In this document: positions 33,653 to 41,750 of the stretch, piece by piece
Position numbering within the stretch: the first letter of the stretch is position 1
How the letters are laid out: every line of letters begins with the position of its first letter
DNA from: Rhodospirillales bacterium
GTDB lineage: Bacteria > Pseudomonadota > Alphaproteobacteria > Rhodospirillales > UBA2165
Direction: 5' to 3'
Length of the DNA stretch: 41,750 nucleotides
Assembly (NCBI GenBank): GCA_022822205.1
Contig: JAJECC010000012.1
Span: forward strand, 1 to 41,750
The notes under the pieces: model-generated
What the model was told of the DNA's origin: nothing
The model's database searches: none
What the model saw: only the letters and a program-made list of their open reading frames with translations
Position numbers and translations under genes: made by a program

Positions 33653-34510
33653 ATGTCCGAAGGGTTGCATGCCATCGCTTTTCAGGGGATGGACGGCGCC
33701 AATTCTCATATGGCGTGCCGGGCGGTGCGCCCGGATATGACGCCGCTCGCCTGTACCTCCTTCGAGGACGCGTTTGCCGCGGTGACCGAGGGTGCGGCGT
33801 CGCTCGCCATGATCCCGATCGACAACTCCGTTGCCGGACGTGTCGCGGACATCCACCATCTGCTTCCGGATTCCGGACTTCACATTATCGGTGAGCATTT
33901 CCAGCGGGTGGAACACACCCTCCTGGCGATAAAGGGCGCCGCGGAAGACCGGCTCACCCATGTCCACAGTCATGTCCATGCCCTCAATCAGTGCCGGAAT
34001 ATGATCCGGGAGCTGGGGGTCGAGCCGGTGGTCCATGCGGATACGGCGGGGGCCGCCCACGACATCGCGGCCGCCGGGGATCCGACCCAGGGCGCTATCG
34101 CCTCCGAACTGGCCGCCGGAATCTACGGCCTGGAAATTCTCCGGGAAAACGTCGAGGACGCCGAACACAACACCACCCGGTTTCTCATCATGTCCCCGGA
34201 CAAGATGATCGCCTCGCCGGACGAAGAGGCCGTCGTTACCAGCTTCGTGTTCAATGTCCGCAACGTCCCGGCGGCACTCTACAAGGCGCTGGGCGGGTTC
34301 GCGACCAACAATGTCAACATGACCAAGCTGGAAAGCTACATGATCGGCGGCGGCTTTTCGGCGACCCGGTTTTACGCCGAGGTGGACGGTCACCCGGATG
34401 ATCGGGGGCTCAAATTCGCCTTGGAAGAGCTCGAGTTCTTCTCACATGAAGTGAAGATATTGGGCGTATTCCCGGCCAGTCCGGCGCGCAAGGAGCTCAA
34501 TGGGGATTAG
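33653..34510 (+). CDS. pheA: Prephenate dehydratase
   Basis: 285 residues from ATG 33653, preceded by GGAGAGG. Monofunctional enzyme that converts prephenate to phenylpyruvate for phenylalanine synthesis. Catalytic motif HNTTRFLIM (Thr174, Thr175, Arg176) and the N-terminal GMDGANSHMACRAV segment. A C-terminal ACT domain (about 192-280, SFVFNVRNVPAALYKALGGF, then KLESYMIGG) binds phenylalanine for feedback inhibition. No Phe-rich leader peptide was seen upstream. Confidence 0.94.
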   Translation: MSEGLHAIAFQGMDGANSHMACRAVRPDMTPLACTSFEDAFAAVTEGAASLAMIPIDNSVAGRVADIHHLLPDSGLHIIGEHFQRVEHTLLAIKGAAEDRLTHVHSHVHALNQCRNMIRELGVEPVVHADTAGAAHDIAAAGDPTQGAIASELAAGIYGLEILRENVEDAEHNTTRFLIMSPDKMIASPDEEAVVTSFVFNVRNVPAALYKALGGFATNNVNMTKLESYMIGGGFSATRFYAEVDGHPDDRGLKFALEELEFFSHEVKILGVFPASPARKELNGD

Positions 34511-34523
34511 AGCGGTTTCCGGC
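34507..34523. repeat. 17-bp gene-end repeat, copy 2
   Basis: Identical to 32030-32046. It contains the pheA TAG (34508-34510) and abuts the convergent nudC stop, so it fills the whole 12-bp gap between the two genes. Confidence 0.7.
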
Positions 34524-35446
34524 TAGGCCGCCGTCTCGTCCAGCCAGGTGTCGATCAGCCAGCGGGAAATGGAGAATTTGCTCGGCGGCAGCACACCGTC
34601 CCGGGCCGCCAGTTCCGCCACTTCATCCCGGGTGAACCAGCGCGCATCGGTCAGTTCGTCATCCTGAATGGTGATCTCGGTGGTGAGCGCGCGAGCCCGG
34701 AACCCCAGCATGATGGACGCGGGGAACGGCCAGGGCTGGGATGCCTGATAGACGACATCGGTCACGTCGACGCCGGTCTCTTCCTTGACCTCGCGGGCGA
34801 CGGCTTGTTCCAGCGTTTCGCCCGGCTCGACGAATCCGGCGACGGTGGAGAACCGGATGCCCGAGGGGAACCGCTTGTTTTGGGCCAGCAGGGCGCGCGG
34901 GCCCGAGCCGTCGTCATGGGTCACCAGCATGATCACCGCCGGGTCCGTCCGCGGAAAATGGGTCTTGCCGCAGGTTTCGTTGGTGCACTTCCGTTCGTGG
35001 CCCGCCTTGCGGCTTTCGGTGGGCGATCCGCAGACGCCGCAAAATTGGTGGGTCCGGTGCCAGTAACCGAGGGCGCGGGCGTGGGCCAGCATGGACGCGA
35101 TGCCGTGCTCGAGGCTGGGTGCCAGGGCCCTCAGATCCTCGAAATCGCCGTCGCCGGGGATGGCGGCCGAAAACGGCTCCTCCAGATGCGAAATGTCGGC
35201 GGCGAAATAGGCCGTGTCGCCATCCATGCCGAGAAACACCAGCTCGGAGGCTTCGTCATGGAGTGTGCTGGCGCCCTCGACGATCAGCGCTTCGCCGGAG
35301 CCTGCGTTTCGGATCAGCACCTTGTCCCGCCAAACGGTCACCGTCCGCGCCTGCCCGGCGGCAATCTGCTCGGCAATCCACGCCTGATCGGTGCGCAGGT
35401 GGTGGGCGCGGTCCAGAATCATGTTGGTGAAGACAAAATCGATCAT
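34523..35446 (-). CDS. nudC: NAD(+)/NADH pyrophosphatase (Nudix)
   Basis: 307 residues. Hydrolyses NAD(H) to NMN(H) and AMP and can decap NAD-capped RNA. Features in order: N-terminal beta domain, a C4 zinc site (C136, C139, C154, C159), the Nudix box GFVEPGETLEQAVAREVKEE (204-223, completed by TG), and the NudC-specific SQPWPFP (236-242). The length fits the family. Converges on pheA. Confidence 0.95.
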   Translation of the reverse strand: MIDFVFTNMILDRAHHLRTDQAWIAEQIAAGQARTVTVWRDKVLIRNAGSGEALIVEGASTLHDEASELVFLGMDGDTAYFAADISHLEEPFSAAIPGDGDFEDLRALAPSLEHGIASMLAHARALGYWHRTHQFCGVCGSPTESRKAGHERKCTNETCGKTHFPRTDPAVIMLVTHDDGSGPRALLAQNKRFPSGIRFSTVAGFVEPGETLEQAVAREVKEETGVDVTDVVYQASQPWPFPASIMLGFRARALTTEITIQDDELTDARWFTRDEVAELAARDGVLPPSKFSISRWLIDTWLDETAA

Positions 35447-35583
35447 GCGACTGAAAACGGCCGGGCTTCCGGCATGTCCTGTTTGGCCGCGCGGAACCTG
35501 ACACAGCGGGCGGTTTCACGCAATGGCCTCAGCCAAACCCTTCACTCGGTTGCCGTTTTTCGGGCAAGCGGCGTCAACGTGAC

Positions 35584-35614
35584 TTGCGACTCATCGCCTC
35601 TCACCTGCTATACT
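35584..35614 (+). promoter_or_regulatory. Promoter of the SRP RNA gene
   Basis: TATACT (35609-35614) lies 6 bp before the first base of the RNA stem (35621), a proper distance for transcription start. The -35 is less clear: TTGCGA (35584-35589) with 19-bp spacing. Confidence 0.55.
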
Positions 35615-35618
35615 CGCC

Positions 35619-35718
35619 TTGGAAGGTCGGCCGCGGACGAGCCGCTCGCCAACCCGGTCAGGTCCGGAAGGAAGCAGCCGTAACGAGTTTCGCTCGGGTC
35701 GCGTGTCCGGCCTTCCAC
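35619..35718 (+). ncRNA. ffs: Signal recognition particle RNA (small bacterial type, 4.5S)
   Basis: The conserved apical domain GGTCAGGTCCGGAAGGAAGC followed by AGCC, which binds Ffh, is at 35656-35679. The ends pair: GGAAGG (35621-35626) with CCTTCC (35711-35716), and adjacent GGCC with GGCC. About 96-100 nt, the small SRP RNA size. It lies just upstream of dnaX, a common alphaproteobacterial order. The boundaries are estimated from the closing stem. Confidence 0.93.
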
Positions 35719-35743
35719 CCGACCCTTTGATCCGACAGCGTTC

Positions 35744-37564
35744 ATGACCGACGACGCCAGCCCAGACACCCGTGAAGAGACAGAAGGCGGAACCGACGGC
35801 CTGACCGCCGCGCTGCCCGGGCTGGACCTTGGAGACGAAGAGGCCGCCGGCCGATACCAGGTGCTGGCGCGCAAGTACCGGCCGTCGGGTTTTTCGGATC
35901 TGGTGGGCCAGGAGGCCATGGTCCGGACGCTCACCAATGCTTTCGCATCGGGACGGTTGGCGCACGCCTTTGTTCTCACCGGGGTCCGGGGGGTCGGCAA
36001 GACCACCACGGCGAGGATCATCGCCCGGGCGCTGAATTGCGTCGGACCCGACGGGACCGGCGGACCGACCATCGAGCCCTGCGGCGTTTGTGAAAATTGC
36101 AGGGCGATCGCCGAAGACCGGCACGTGGATGTGCTGGAGATGGACGCGGCGAGCCGCACCGGCGTCGATGACATCCGGGAACTGATCGAGGGCGTGCGCT
36201 ACCGGCCGGTCTCGGCCCGCTACAAGGTCTACATCATCGACGAAGTGCATATGCTGTCCCGCAATGCGTTCAATGCGCTGTTGAAGACCCTCGAGGAGCC
36301 GCCGGAGCACGTGAAGTTCATCTTCGCCACGACGGAAATCCGCAAGGTGCCGATCACCGTCCTCAGCCGGTGCCAGCGTTTCGATCTCCGCCGGATCGGC
36401 GCGGAGAACTTGAGCGCCGACTTCGCGCGTATTGCCGCAACCGAGGGGGCGGCGATTTCGGACCGCGCCATCCGGCTCATCGCCCGCGCGGCCGACGGGT
36501 CCCACCGGGACGGCCTGTCCATCCTGGATCAGGTGATCACCACCGGCGCCGCCTGCGACGGCGAAATTTCCGAAGATCAGGTTCGCGATATGCTGGGACT
36601 GGCCGACCGGACCCGCGGATTCGATCTGCTCGAAGCCGTGTTCGCGGGCGATGCGGTCCGCGCCCTCGACATTCTGGAAGACGACTACCGCAACGGCGCC
36701 GATCCCATGCAGGTGCTTCAGGATTTGCTGGAGATCACTCACTGGCTCACCCGGATCAAGCTGGTGCCGGCGGCGGCGGAGGCGGCGGGCGTGCCGGAGG
36801 CCGAATCCGAACGCGGTTCCGACCTGGCGGGCCGACTGGGCATGGGCGCCCTGGCCCGGGCCTGGCAGATGCTGCTGAAGGGCGTCAAGGAAGCCCAAGG
36901 CGCGCCGTCGGTTGTCCAGGCGGTTGAAATGATCCTGATCCGGCTGGCCTATGTGTCCGAACTGCCGACGCCGGAGGAAGCGCTCAAGACACTCGATGGC
37001 GGCGGTTCCCCCAGGGGATCAAGCGCCCCGCCGGCCCCGGCAGCCTCGGCGCCAAGGCCGGGCGGCGCACCCGTCGGCGCGGTTGCCGCCGAACCGGTGG
37101 CCGCGCCGCCGCCGGAGGCGGTCTCCGATGCCCGGCCCCATCCAACCAGCCTGGCCGAGGTGATCGCCCTCGCCGAGACAAGGGGTGAGCCTGTGTTGAA
37201 GGTTCAGTTGATCAACAATGTGCGCCTGGTTCATTTCGAGCCCGGCCGGATCGAGTTCAGCCTCGAAGACGGCGCGCCGCAGGAAATCGTCGGCAATCTC
37301 GCCAGGTTCCTGCGTGCGGAAACCGGCGAAAGATGGATGGTGTCGCTGTCCAATCAATCGGGCGAGCAAACCGCCGCCCAAAAAGCGGATGCGGAGACGG
37401 CGGAGGAGAAGGCCGTCATCGCCGAAACCCCGCTGGTGAAATCCATCCTGGAAACCTTTCCCGGCGCGACGATCGAGACGGTGCGCCGCCTCGGGCCGGA
37501 GACCGCGGAGCAGCCGGATGACGATGGCCCGGCCGGCGGCAATGAGGGAGAACCCCCGGAATGA
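35744..37564 (+). CDS. dnaX: DNA polymerase III subunits gamma/tau
   Basis: 606 residues from ATG 35744. Clamp-loader ATPase subunit. YQVLARKYRPSGFSDLVGQE precedes Walker A GVRGVGKTT (80-88). A zinc site is formed by C99, C113, C116 and C119; Walker B is YIIDEVHML; sensor 1 is FIFATTE. A Pro/Ala-rich hinge lies around residues 420-470, and the C-terminal tau-like domain ends acidic. No E. coli-type A-AAA-AAG frameshift site is evident. The stop overlaps the ybaB start (ATGA). Confidence 0.96.
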   Translation: MTDDASPDTREETEGGTDGLTAALPGLDLGDEEAAGRYQVLARKYRPSGFSDLVGQEAMVRTLTNAFASGRLAHAFVLTGVRGVGKTTTARIIARALNCVGPDGTGGPTIEPCGVCENCRAIAEDRHVDVLEMDAASRTGVDDIRELIEGVRYRPVSARYKVYIIDEVHMLSRNAFNALLKTLEEPPEHVKFIFATTEIRKVPITVLSRCQRFDLRRIGAENLSADFARIAATEGAAISDRAIRLIARAADGSHRDGLSILDQVITTGAACDGEISEDQVRDMLGLADRTRGFDLLEAVFAGDAVRALDILEDDYRNGADPMQVLQDLLEITHWLTRIKLVPAAAEAAGVPEAESERGSDLAGRLGMGALARAWQMLLKGVKEAQGAPSVVQAVEMILIRLAYVSELPTPEEALKTLDGGGSPRGSSAPPAPAASAPRPGGAPVGAVAAEPVAAPPPEAVSDARPHPTSLAEVIALAETRGEPVLKVQLINNVRLVHFEPGRIEFSLEDGAPQEIVGNLARFLRAETGERWMVSLSNQSGEQTAAQKADAETAEEKAVIAETPLVKSILETFPGATIETVRRLGPETAEQPDDDGPAGGNEGEPPE

Positions 37565-37884
37565 AGAATCTCGGCCAGATCATGAAGCAGGCCCAGGAAA
37601 TGCAGGACAAGATGGCCCGGATGCAGGAAAGCCTCTCGGCGGAAGAGGTGACCGGCCAGGCGGGCGGCGGCATGGTTCAGGTGACCCTCAACGGCAAATA
37701 CGAAATGCGGAAGATCAGAATCGACCCGTCATTGGCCGGGCCGGACGACGTGGAGGTGCTCGAAGACCTGATCGTGGCGGCGCAGAACGACGCCAAGAAC
37801 AAGGTCGAGGTGATGGTCCAGGAGAAGATGAGCGAACTCACCGGCGGTCTTCAGCTTCCGCCGGGCATGCAGCTGCCGTTCTAG
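37561..37884 (+). CDS. ybaB: YbaB/EbfC family nucleoid-associated protein
   Basis: 107 residues. Small dimeric DNA-binding protein with an N-terminal Met/Gln-rich helix (MKNLGQIMKQAQEMQDKMAR), the VTLNGKYEMRKIRIDPS strands, and the PGMQLPF C-terminus typical of the family. Translationally coupled to dnaX. recR, its usual next gene, is 2.3 kb downstream beyond two opposite-strand genes. Its TAG shares CTAG with the convergent stop. Confidence 0.95.
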   Translation: MKNLGQIMKQAQEMQDKMARMQESLSAEEVTGQAGGGMVQVTLNGKYEMRKIRIDPSLAGPDDVEVLEDLIVAAQNDAKNKVEVMVQEKMSELTGGLQLPPGMQLPF

Positions 37885-39299
37885 AGTTTTGCGCCCAATG
37901 CGTTCAGCCTTCCCAGCAGCGGCGCGGTTCCCTGATAGGTGAGAACGTCCCGGAGACGGTCGTTGGTCTTGGGTCCGAGAATGCCATCCACCTTGAGGGG
38001 CCCGGCGAACCCGTCCCCGGCGACGCCGTTGAGCGCGGTCTGAAGCGCCTTGACCGGTTTCGTAAGGTCGACCCGCGCGGCGGTTTCCCGTATCCCCTGG
38101 CCGATGGCGCCCGCCACCTGGGCGAGCCCTTGCGGCAAGGCGCGGCCGTCGGCCATGCGGGCGGGAGACGATGTCCGGGGCACCCGCGGGGCCGCGCCCG
38201 CCGGATGATCGTAGGCCCGGACGAACCAGTCCCGGGCGAAGTCCGGCATGGATTGGGGCGCGGGCCGGAGCCTGTATCCGACCGAGTTCCAGTAGTCGGG
38301 ATGGCCGATAAGCGAGGCGATCTCCGGTTTGGTGATGCCGGAGAGCGGCTTGGACATGATTTCGGCGGGAGACGCGCCCAGCGCGTTCAGGCGTTCCAGG
38401 GCCGCCCTTGCGGCCGGCGACGGTTGGGGCGCGGCCGGGGCGGACGCCGGGACCCGGCCGGCGGTTTCGGGATTTTGCCGCGCCGGCGTTCCCGTGGAGT
38501 GATCCTCCGGATCCGGTTCGGCGGACGGCAGCTTCCGGGCGGGCAGCCGCAGCACGTCGCCGGCGCGGATCCTGTCGGGATCGGTGATCCGCGGATTGAC
38601 GGCCAGAATTTCGGCGATGGTATGGCCGGTGCGTTCGGCGATCCCGGACAGCGTGTCGCCGCGGGCGATCATCGCCCCGCCCTTGAGTTCGGGGTCCCGG
38701 AATATGGCGGCCGCGCCCCGGTAGCGGGCCGGATCGCCCAGCGCCTCGCCCATCCGCGCCAGGCGGCCGGCGGCGGCATCGAAGTCGCCCGACCTGATAT
38801 GCCGGACGAGATCGGGGGCCGCGTTCCGGAGGGCGCGCGGCGATTGGTAGGCCGCCAGCGCCAGCTCGGCCCGGCGCCTGGGGTCGAGGGCGCCGAAGAC
38901 ATCGGCGCCCAGGAACCGGCGGGCGTCGGCTTCGGCGCGCCGATAGGTGACGGCGAACAGCCTGTCCTGCTGCGCCGCGGTCAGGGTGACGGATTTCAAC
39001 GCCTCCCGCGCCCGTGAGAGCTTGGCGGGATCTCCGCCATTCGGATTGGACCGTTCAATGGCGATATCGCGAAGCGCTTTGTTTTGTGCCGGCGTGAGGC
39101 TGATTCCCGCCTGGGCGAGGTCGGCCTCCAGGTTGTCTCGGGTTTCCCATCTTCCCTGGCCAATTTGGACGATGGGCGTATACCCCAAGCCGATGGTATC
39201 GGTGCCGCCGCTGTCCACATAGAACCGGGCTCGGGCGCCTTCCAACTGCCGGGCTCGGGCGGCGGCGTATTCGAGGGATCGCGAATCGTTGGTATCCAT
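37881..39299 (-). CDS. Lysozyme-like protein with LysM and peptidoglycan-binding-like domains
   Basis: 472 residues, no signal peptide. The N-terminus resembles GH24 phage lysozymes: Glu20 (RQLEGARARFYVD), Asp29 and Thr35 in DSGGTDTIGLGY match the E-D-T catalytic set. A helical domain follows (to about 200). A LysM domain spans about 210-253 (IARGDTLSGIAERTGHTIAE to GDVLRLP). After a Pro/Ala-rich linker, a final segment (about 409-460, LTKPVKALQTALNGVAGDG then KVDGILGPKTNDRL) resembles peptidoglycan-binding domains. It could be a phage-derived lysin, a secreted effector exported without a Sec signal, or a cell-wall remodelling enzyme. It is convergent with ybaB and sits with a secreted hypothetical between ybaB and recR. 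Confidence 0.72.
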   Translation of the reverse strand: MDTNDSRSLEYAAARARQLEGARARFYVDSGGTDTIGLGYTPIVQIGQGRWETRDNLEADLAQAGISLTPAQNKALRDIAIERSNPNGGDPAKLSRAREALKSVTLTAAQQDRLFAVTYRRAEADARRFLGADVFGALDPRRRAELALAAYQSPRALRNAAPDLVRHIRSGDFDAAAGRLARMGEALGDPARYRGAAAIFRDPELKGGAMIARGDTLSGIAERTGHTIAEILAVNPRITDPDRIRAGDVLRLPARKLPSAEPDPEDHSTGTPARQNPETAGRVPASAPAAPQPSPAARAALERLNALGASPAEIMSKPLSGITKPEIASLIGHPDYWNSVGYRLRPAPQSMPDFARDWFVRAYDHPAGAAPRVPRTSSPARMADGRALPQGLAQVAGAIGQGIRETAARVDLTKPVKALQTALNGVAGDGFAGPLKVDGILGPKTNDRLRDVLTYQGTAPLLGRLNALGAKL

Positions 39300-39338
39300 T
39301 TGATTGTTCTCCTTGGTGATTTGAAGCGTTAGGCGGGT

Positions 39339-39857
39339 CTAGTTGATGGTGCCGGTGCTCGGCTGGCTGAATTCGAACCAGTAGCACCTTCCTCTCAGGC
39401 TTCGGCTCACATCGAATCGTTCGATGATGCTGATGGCGTCAAAGCACATGAGGACATCGACCTCGCAACGCTCTCCGGCCGGGTTTCCAAGTGTCCCGGG
39501 ATAGAACAGCTTGACGAAGTGATTGTCCGGATCGGCGAACTCCTCGATTTTGAGGGTGCGGTCGAGTTCGAGATAGGGATGGCCGCCCGGTGTCGTCTGC
39601 CGGGTGAAACCGAACCGTCCCTGGCGGCCGAAGACCAGCGCATCGGGGGTGATGGTCAGCGAACCAAATAACTCATGGGTGCCGTCATGCAAACTGAACC
39701 ATTCGCCGAGCATGTTGGGCCGGCAGTGGGGCTGGGGCGCCTTGACGTTGGGCTGCGGCGGGCGCGGCGGATCGACCGGCTGGGCAACGGTCCCGGCGCT
39801 CCAGACGAGCAGCACGGCGATCAATGCCAAGCGCAGGCCAAGTGATATTCGCAACAT
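39339..39857 (-). CDS. Exported hypothetical protein
   Basis: 172 residues, family not recognised. Signal peptide of about 25 residues (MLRISLGLRLALIAVLLVWS, then AGTVAQP). A Pro-rich start of the mature part is followed by a beta-rich domain with four Cys (PHCRPN, ERCEVD, LMCFD, GRCYW), possibly two disulfides. The motif LGEWFSLHDGTHELFGSLTI suggests a lipocalin-like or small barrel fold, which is only an impression. Upstream of, and probably cotranscribed with, the lysozyme-like gene (39 bp gap); it could be an inhibitor or partner of it. Confidence 0.6.
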   Translation of the reverse strand: MLRISLGLRLALIAVLLVWSAGTVAQPVDPPRPPQPNVKAPQPHCRPNMLGEWFSLHDGTHELFGSLTITPDALVFGRQGRFGFTRQTTPGGHPYLELDRTLKIEEFADPDNHFVKLFYPGTLGNPAGERCEVDVLMCFDAISIIERFDVSRSLRGRCYWFEFSQPSTGTIN

Positions 39858-40191
39858 GTTTAGCCACTACTCCCAGCTGAAATTTCGGCGCCGCCTGCAT
39901 CCCAGATTACCACGGCCCGGTTTCGTATGTTCAAGAGCGCACGTCATCGCCTTGGGGCCCCGCAACCCAAATCGGATCGCGGCGCGCCTCTCGCCAAAAT
40001 ATGACCGTTTGGATTGGCCGATTCGGCGCGCCAAATCGATCGGCGCCGGATGACTTACCCAAAAAACCGCGAATGTCAATTAAATTCCAATAATATATCT
40101 AATAAATCAAATTTATAGACCAGATTTTCTCCCGGCGGGCGGGTAATTTCCGGGTGTTTGAGCGGGCTGCCGGACCGTCTAAGGTGGGCGC
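39858..40191. other. 334-bp intergenic region between the secreted hypothetical and recR
   Basis: No gene is supported here. The right half (40060-40130) is strongly AT-rich, e.g. AATAATATATCTAATAAATC, in contrast to the GC-rich genome. It must carry the divergent promoters, but no -35/-10 pair stands out. The composition shift suggests a junction of acquired DNA or a protein-bound regulatory stretch. Confidence 0.5.
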
Positions 40192-40785
40192 ATGTCCACC
40201 AACGATATTGACCGGCTGATCCAGCTTCTGGCCAAGCTGCCGGGACTGGGACCGCGCTCGGCGCGGCGCGCATCGCTGCACCTGATCAAGCGCCGCGACA
40301 GCCTGATGACGCCCCTGGCCCGGGCGCTCGAGGCGGCGGCGGAAAGCATCGTTCCCTGCGGCATCTGCGGCAATCTCGACACCACGGACCCGTGCGCCGT
40401 CTGCGCCGACCCCCGCCGCGACAACTCGGTCATCTGCGTGGTCGAGGAGGTGGCCGATCTCTGGGCGCTGGAGCGCACGGCCTCCTTCAAGGGCCGCTAT
40501 CACGTGCTGGGCGGCGTGCTGTCTCCCCTCGACGGGGTCGGGCCGGAGGATCTGAACATCGACCGCCTCGTGGGCCGTGCGGGCTCCGAGGAAGTGAAGG
40601 AGATCATTCTCGCCACCGGCGCCACGGTCGACGGCCAGACCACCGCCCACTACGTCACCGACCGGCTCGCCGATTGCGGCGTTTCCATCTCGGCCCTGGC
40701 CCACGGTATCCCCGTCGGCGGCGAGTTGGACTACCTCGACGACGGCACCCTGTCGGCGGCGCTGAAGGCCCGGCGGCAGGTCTAG
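40192..40785 (+). CDS. recR: Recombination protein RecR
   Basis: 197 residues from ATG 40192. Acts with RecF/RecO to load RecA at gaps. N-terminal helix-hairpin-helix [19 protein letters not shown], a C4 zinc finger (C56, C59, C68, C71), then the Toprim domain with [15 protein letters not shown] and a [19 protein letters not shown] stretch; the C-terminus [20 protein letters not shown] is diagnostic. Confidence 0.97.
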   Translation: MSTNDIDRLIQLLAKLPGLGPRSARRASLHLIKRRDSLMTPLARALEAAAESIVPCGICGNLDTTDPCAVCADPRRDNSVICVVEEVADLWALERTASFKGRYHVLGGVLSPLDGVGPEDLNIDRLVGRAGSEEVKEIILATGATVDGQTTAHYVTDRLADCGVSISALAHGIPVGGELDYLDDGTLSAALKARRQV

Positions 40786-41318
40786 TGCTGCTCCGGACCA
40801 CCGGCCGCGACGACCTAAAGAGTATTTTCTCCGTACACGAACAGGCCTTCGCCGGCGCCGAAGAAGCCCGGTTGACCATCGAACTGCTGGCCGATCCGAG
40901 CGCCCGGCCGGTCGTTTCCATACTGGCGGAGGAGGCGGGCCGGTCCGTTGGCCATGTCCTTTTCACCCGGGTTCGGATTCAGTCCGCCGCCGGCGTTTCC
41001 GCCGCGATTCTGGCGCCCCTGGCGGTCGTTCCCGACCGTCAAGGCCGGGGAATTGGCGGTGAACTCGTCGAGGCGGGACTGAATGTACTGGCCGACAGGG
41101 GTGTGGCGCTGGCCTTCGTGCTCGGTCATCCGGGCTATTATCCGCGGTTCGGATTTCAGCCCGCGGGCATCCACGGATTGCAGGCGCCGTATCCGATCCC
41201 GGAGGAGCACGCGGATGCCTGGATGGTCCGGGCCGTCCGGGAAGACATCTTGGGCGCGGTTCACGGCCGGGTGGCGTGCGCGGAAACCCTCGGCCAGGAA
41301 AAATACTGGGTCGACTAG
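40785..41318 (+). CDS. GNAT-family N-acetyltransferase (YhbS-like)
   Basis: 177 residues from GTG 40785, whose G is the last base of the recR TAG, so the two are coupled. The acetyl-CoA-binding motif A is LAVVPDRQGRGIGGELVEAG (Q/R-x-x-G-x-G). The following VLGHPGYYPRFGFQPA is typical of YhbS-type acetyltransferases. Substrate unknown; cytoplasmic. The alternative long upstream frame overlaps recR and is a shadow. Confidence 0.85.
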   Translation: MLLRTTGRDDLKSIFSVHEQAFAGAEEARLTIELLADPSARPVVSILAEEAGRSVGHVLFTRVRIQSAAGVSAAILAPLAVVPDRQGRGIGGELVEAGLNVLADRGVALAFVLGHPGYYPRFGFQPAGIHGLQAPYPIPEEHADAWMVRAVREDILGAVHGRVACAETLGQEKYWVD

Positions 41319-41324
41319 GCGCTA

Positions 41325-41750
41325 GAGCGGTATGATTTTAGGTTGGGTCATATCCTGCGTTTCTGAAGTTGTTGGCGCATTCTTTTGAGGTATAGGTATC
41401 GAGGAGCCTGCCGATGGCGGCTGAGACGGCCTCGACGGTTCGCGGCGCTTCGAGGCGGAGCAGATGCTTGAGCTTGGCGAAGACCTGCTCGATGGGATTG
41501 AGGTCGGGGGAGTACTTGGGCAGGAACAGGAGCCGGGCGCCGGCTTGGCGGATGGCCTGTCGCACGGCCTTGGACTTGTGAGAGCCGAGGTTGTCCATGA
41601 TGGCGATGTCGCCGGGCTTGAGGGTTGGGACCAACACGTCCTGCACATAGATGCGGAAGCGCTCGCCGTTGATCGGCCCGTCGACGAGCCAGGGCGCATC
41701 GATTCGGTCGTGGCGCAGCGCGGCGAGGAAGGTCGCGGTGTGCCAGCGGC
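41325..41750 (-). mobile_element. IS630-family insertion sequence, 3' end (cut by window edge)
   Basis: The element's transposase ends at 41338, and the outer end should lie between that stop and the acetyltransferase stop at 41318. The segment beginning AGAGCGGTATGATTTTAGGT (41324-41343) is the likely terminal inverted repeat, next to a TA in GCTAG as expected for IS630 target sites. The exact edge cannot be fixed without the other end. Confidence 0.7.
41338..41750 (-). CDS. IS630-family transposase, C-terminal part
   Basis: 137 residues are visible, reading in from the window edge (RWHTATFLAALR) to TAA at 41338. DDE catalytic core: the second Asp is in PGDIAIMDNLGSHKS and the Glu in KYSPDLNPIEQVFAKLK, both classical IS630/Tc1 patterns. 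WLVDGPINGERFRIYVQDVL is the usual preceding stretch. The N-terminal helix-turn-helix and first Asp lie outside the window. Whether the copy is intact cannot be judged. Confidence 0.9.
   Translation of the reverse strand, partial: RWHTATFLAALRHDRIDAPWLVDGPINGERFRIYVQDVLVPTLKPGDIAIMDNLGSHKSKAVRQAIRQAGARLLFLPKYSPDLNPIEQVFAKLKHLLRLEAPRTVEAVSAAIGRLLDTYTSKECANNFRNAGYDPT

Noticed and set aside
37375..37389. CAAAAAG run in dnaX as a possible programmed frameshift site
   Set aside because: It is not the A-AAA-AAG heptamer in the required frame, lies close to the C-terminus, and no stimulatory hairpin or internal Shine-Dalgarno stands out.
1..41750. CRISPR arrays, tRNA or rRNA genes, prophage structural cluster
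   Set aside because: No regularly spaced direct repeats, tRNA-like TTCGANNC arms with cloverleaf, rRNA motifs or phage structural genes were seen on reading both strands.

Overview
The window is a 41.75 kb, GC-rich, gene-dense piece of an alphaproteobacterial chromosome. The gene sets point to a Rhodospirillales-like lineage: thrS/infC and rpmI-rplT-pheS-pheT, a membrane-anchored cytochrome c near pheA, and nudC-ffs-dnaX-ybaB with recR. Lineage is inferred from gene content and codon style only. No tRNA, rRNA or CRISPR array was seen.

Layout. (1) 1-3.8 kb: the 3' end of argG; a TlpA/thioredoxin-like gene whose active-site Cys codon is TGA and which reads on in frame (putative selenoprotein with a SECIS-like hairpin); an MFS transporter; and a divergent Gfo/Idh/MocA oxidoreductase. 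(2) 3.8-8.0 kb, minus strand: rpmI-rplT-(terminator)-pheS-pheT with its own promoter. (3) 8.0-15.4 kb: an accessory catabolic block. It holds a LivK-like binding protein, a cupin, a sulfatase, a LigC-like dehydrogenase, a MarR regulator divergent from a cytochrome P450 with a palindromic operator between them, and a phytanoyl-CoA-dioxygenase-like protein. It separates rpmI from infC, which are neighbours in the usual order. (4) 15.4-18.2 kb: thrS-infC. infC most likely starts at ATA behind a strong Shine-Dalgarno. thrS is preceded by a complete transcription attenuator: promoter, a 17-residue leader peptide with six consecutive Thr codons, antiterminator and terminator. (5) 18.2-24.5 kb: envelope and housekeeping genes (GT9, GT4, alpha/beta hydrolase, SDR, TPR protein, GST, uppP). 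(6) 24.5-31.9 kb: a YejABEF-type peptide ABC importer with a PaaZ/BoxD-type aldehyde dehydrogenase and a possible gene remnant between yejA and yejB. (7) 32.0-35.5 kb: hisN, cytochrome c, pheA, nudC. (8) 35.6-41.3 kb: SRP RNA, dnaX, ybaB, recR and an acetyltransferase, with an opposite-strand lysozyme/LysM gene and a secreted hypothetical between ybaB and recR. (9) The right edge cuts an IS630-family element.

The strongest unusual signals are the UGA-containing thioredoxin gene with its downstream stem-loop and the Thr-leader attenuator of thrS. Next are the ATA start and leader hairpin of infC, and the accessory block inside the translation gene cluster.
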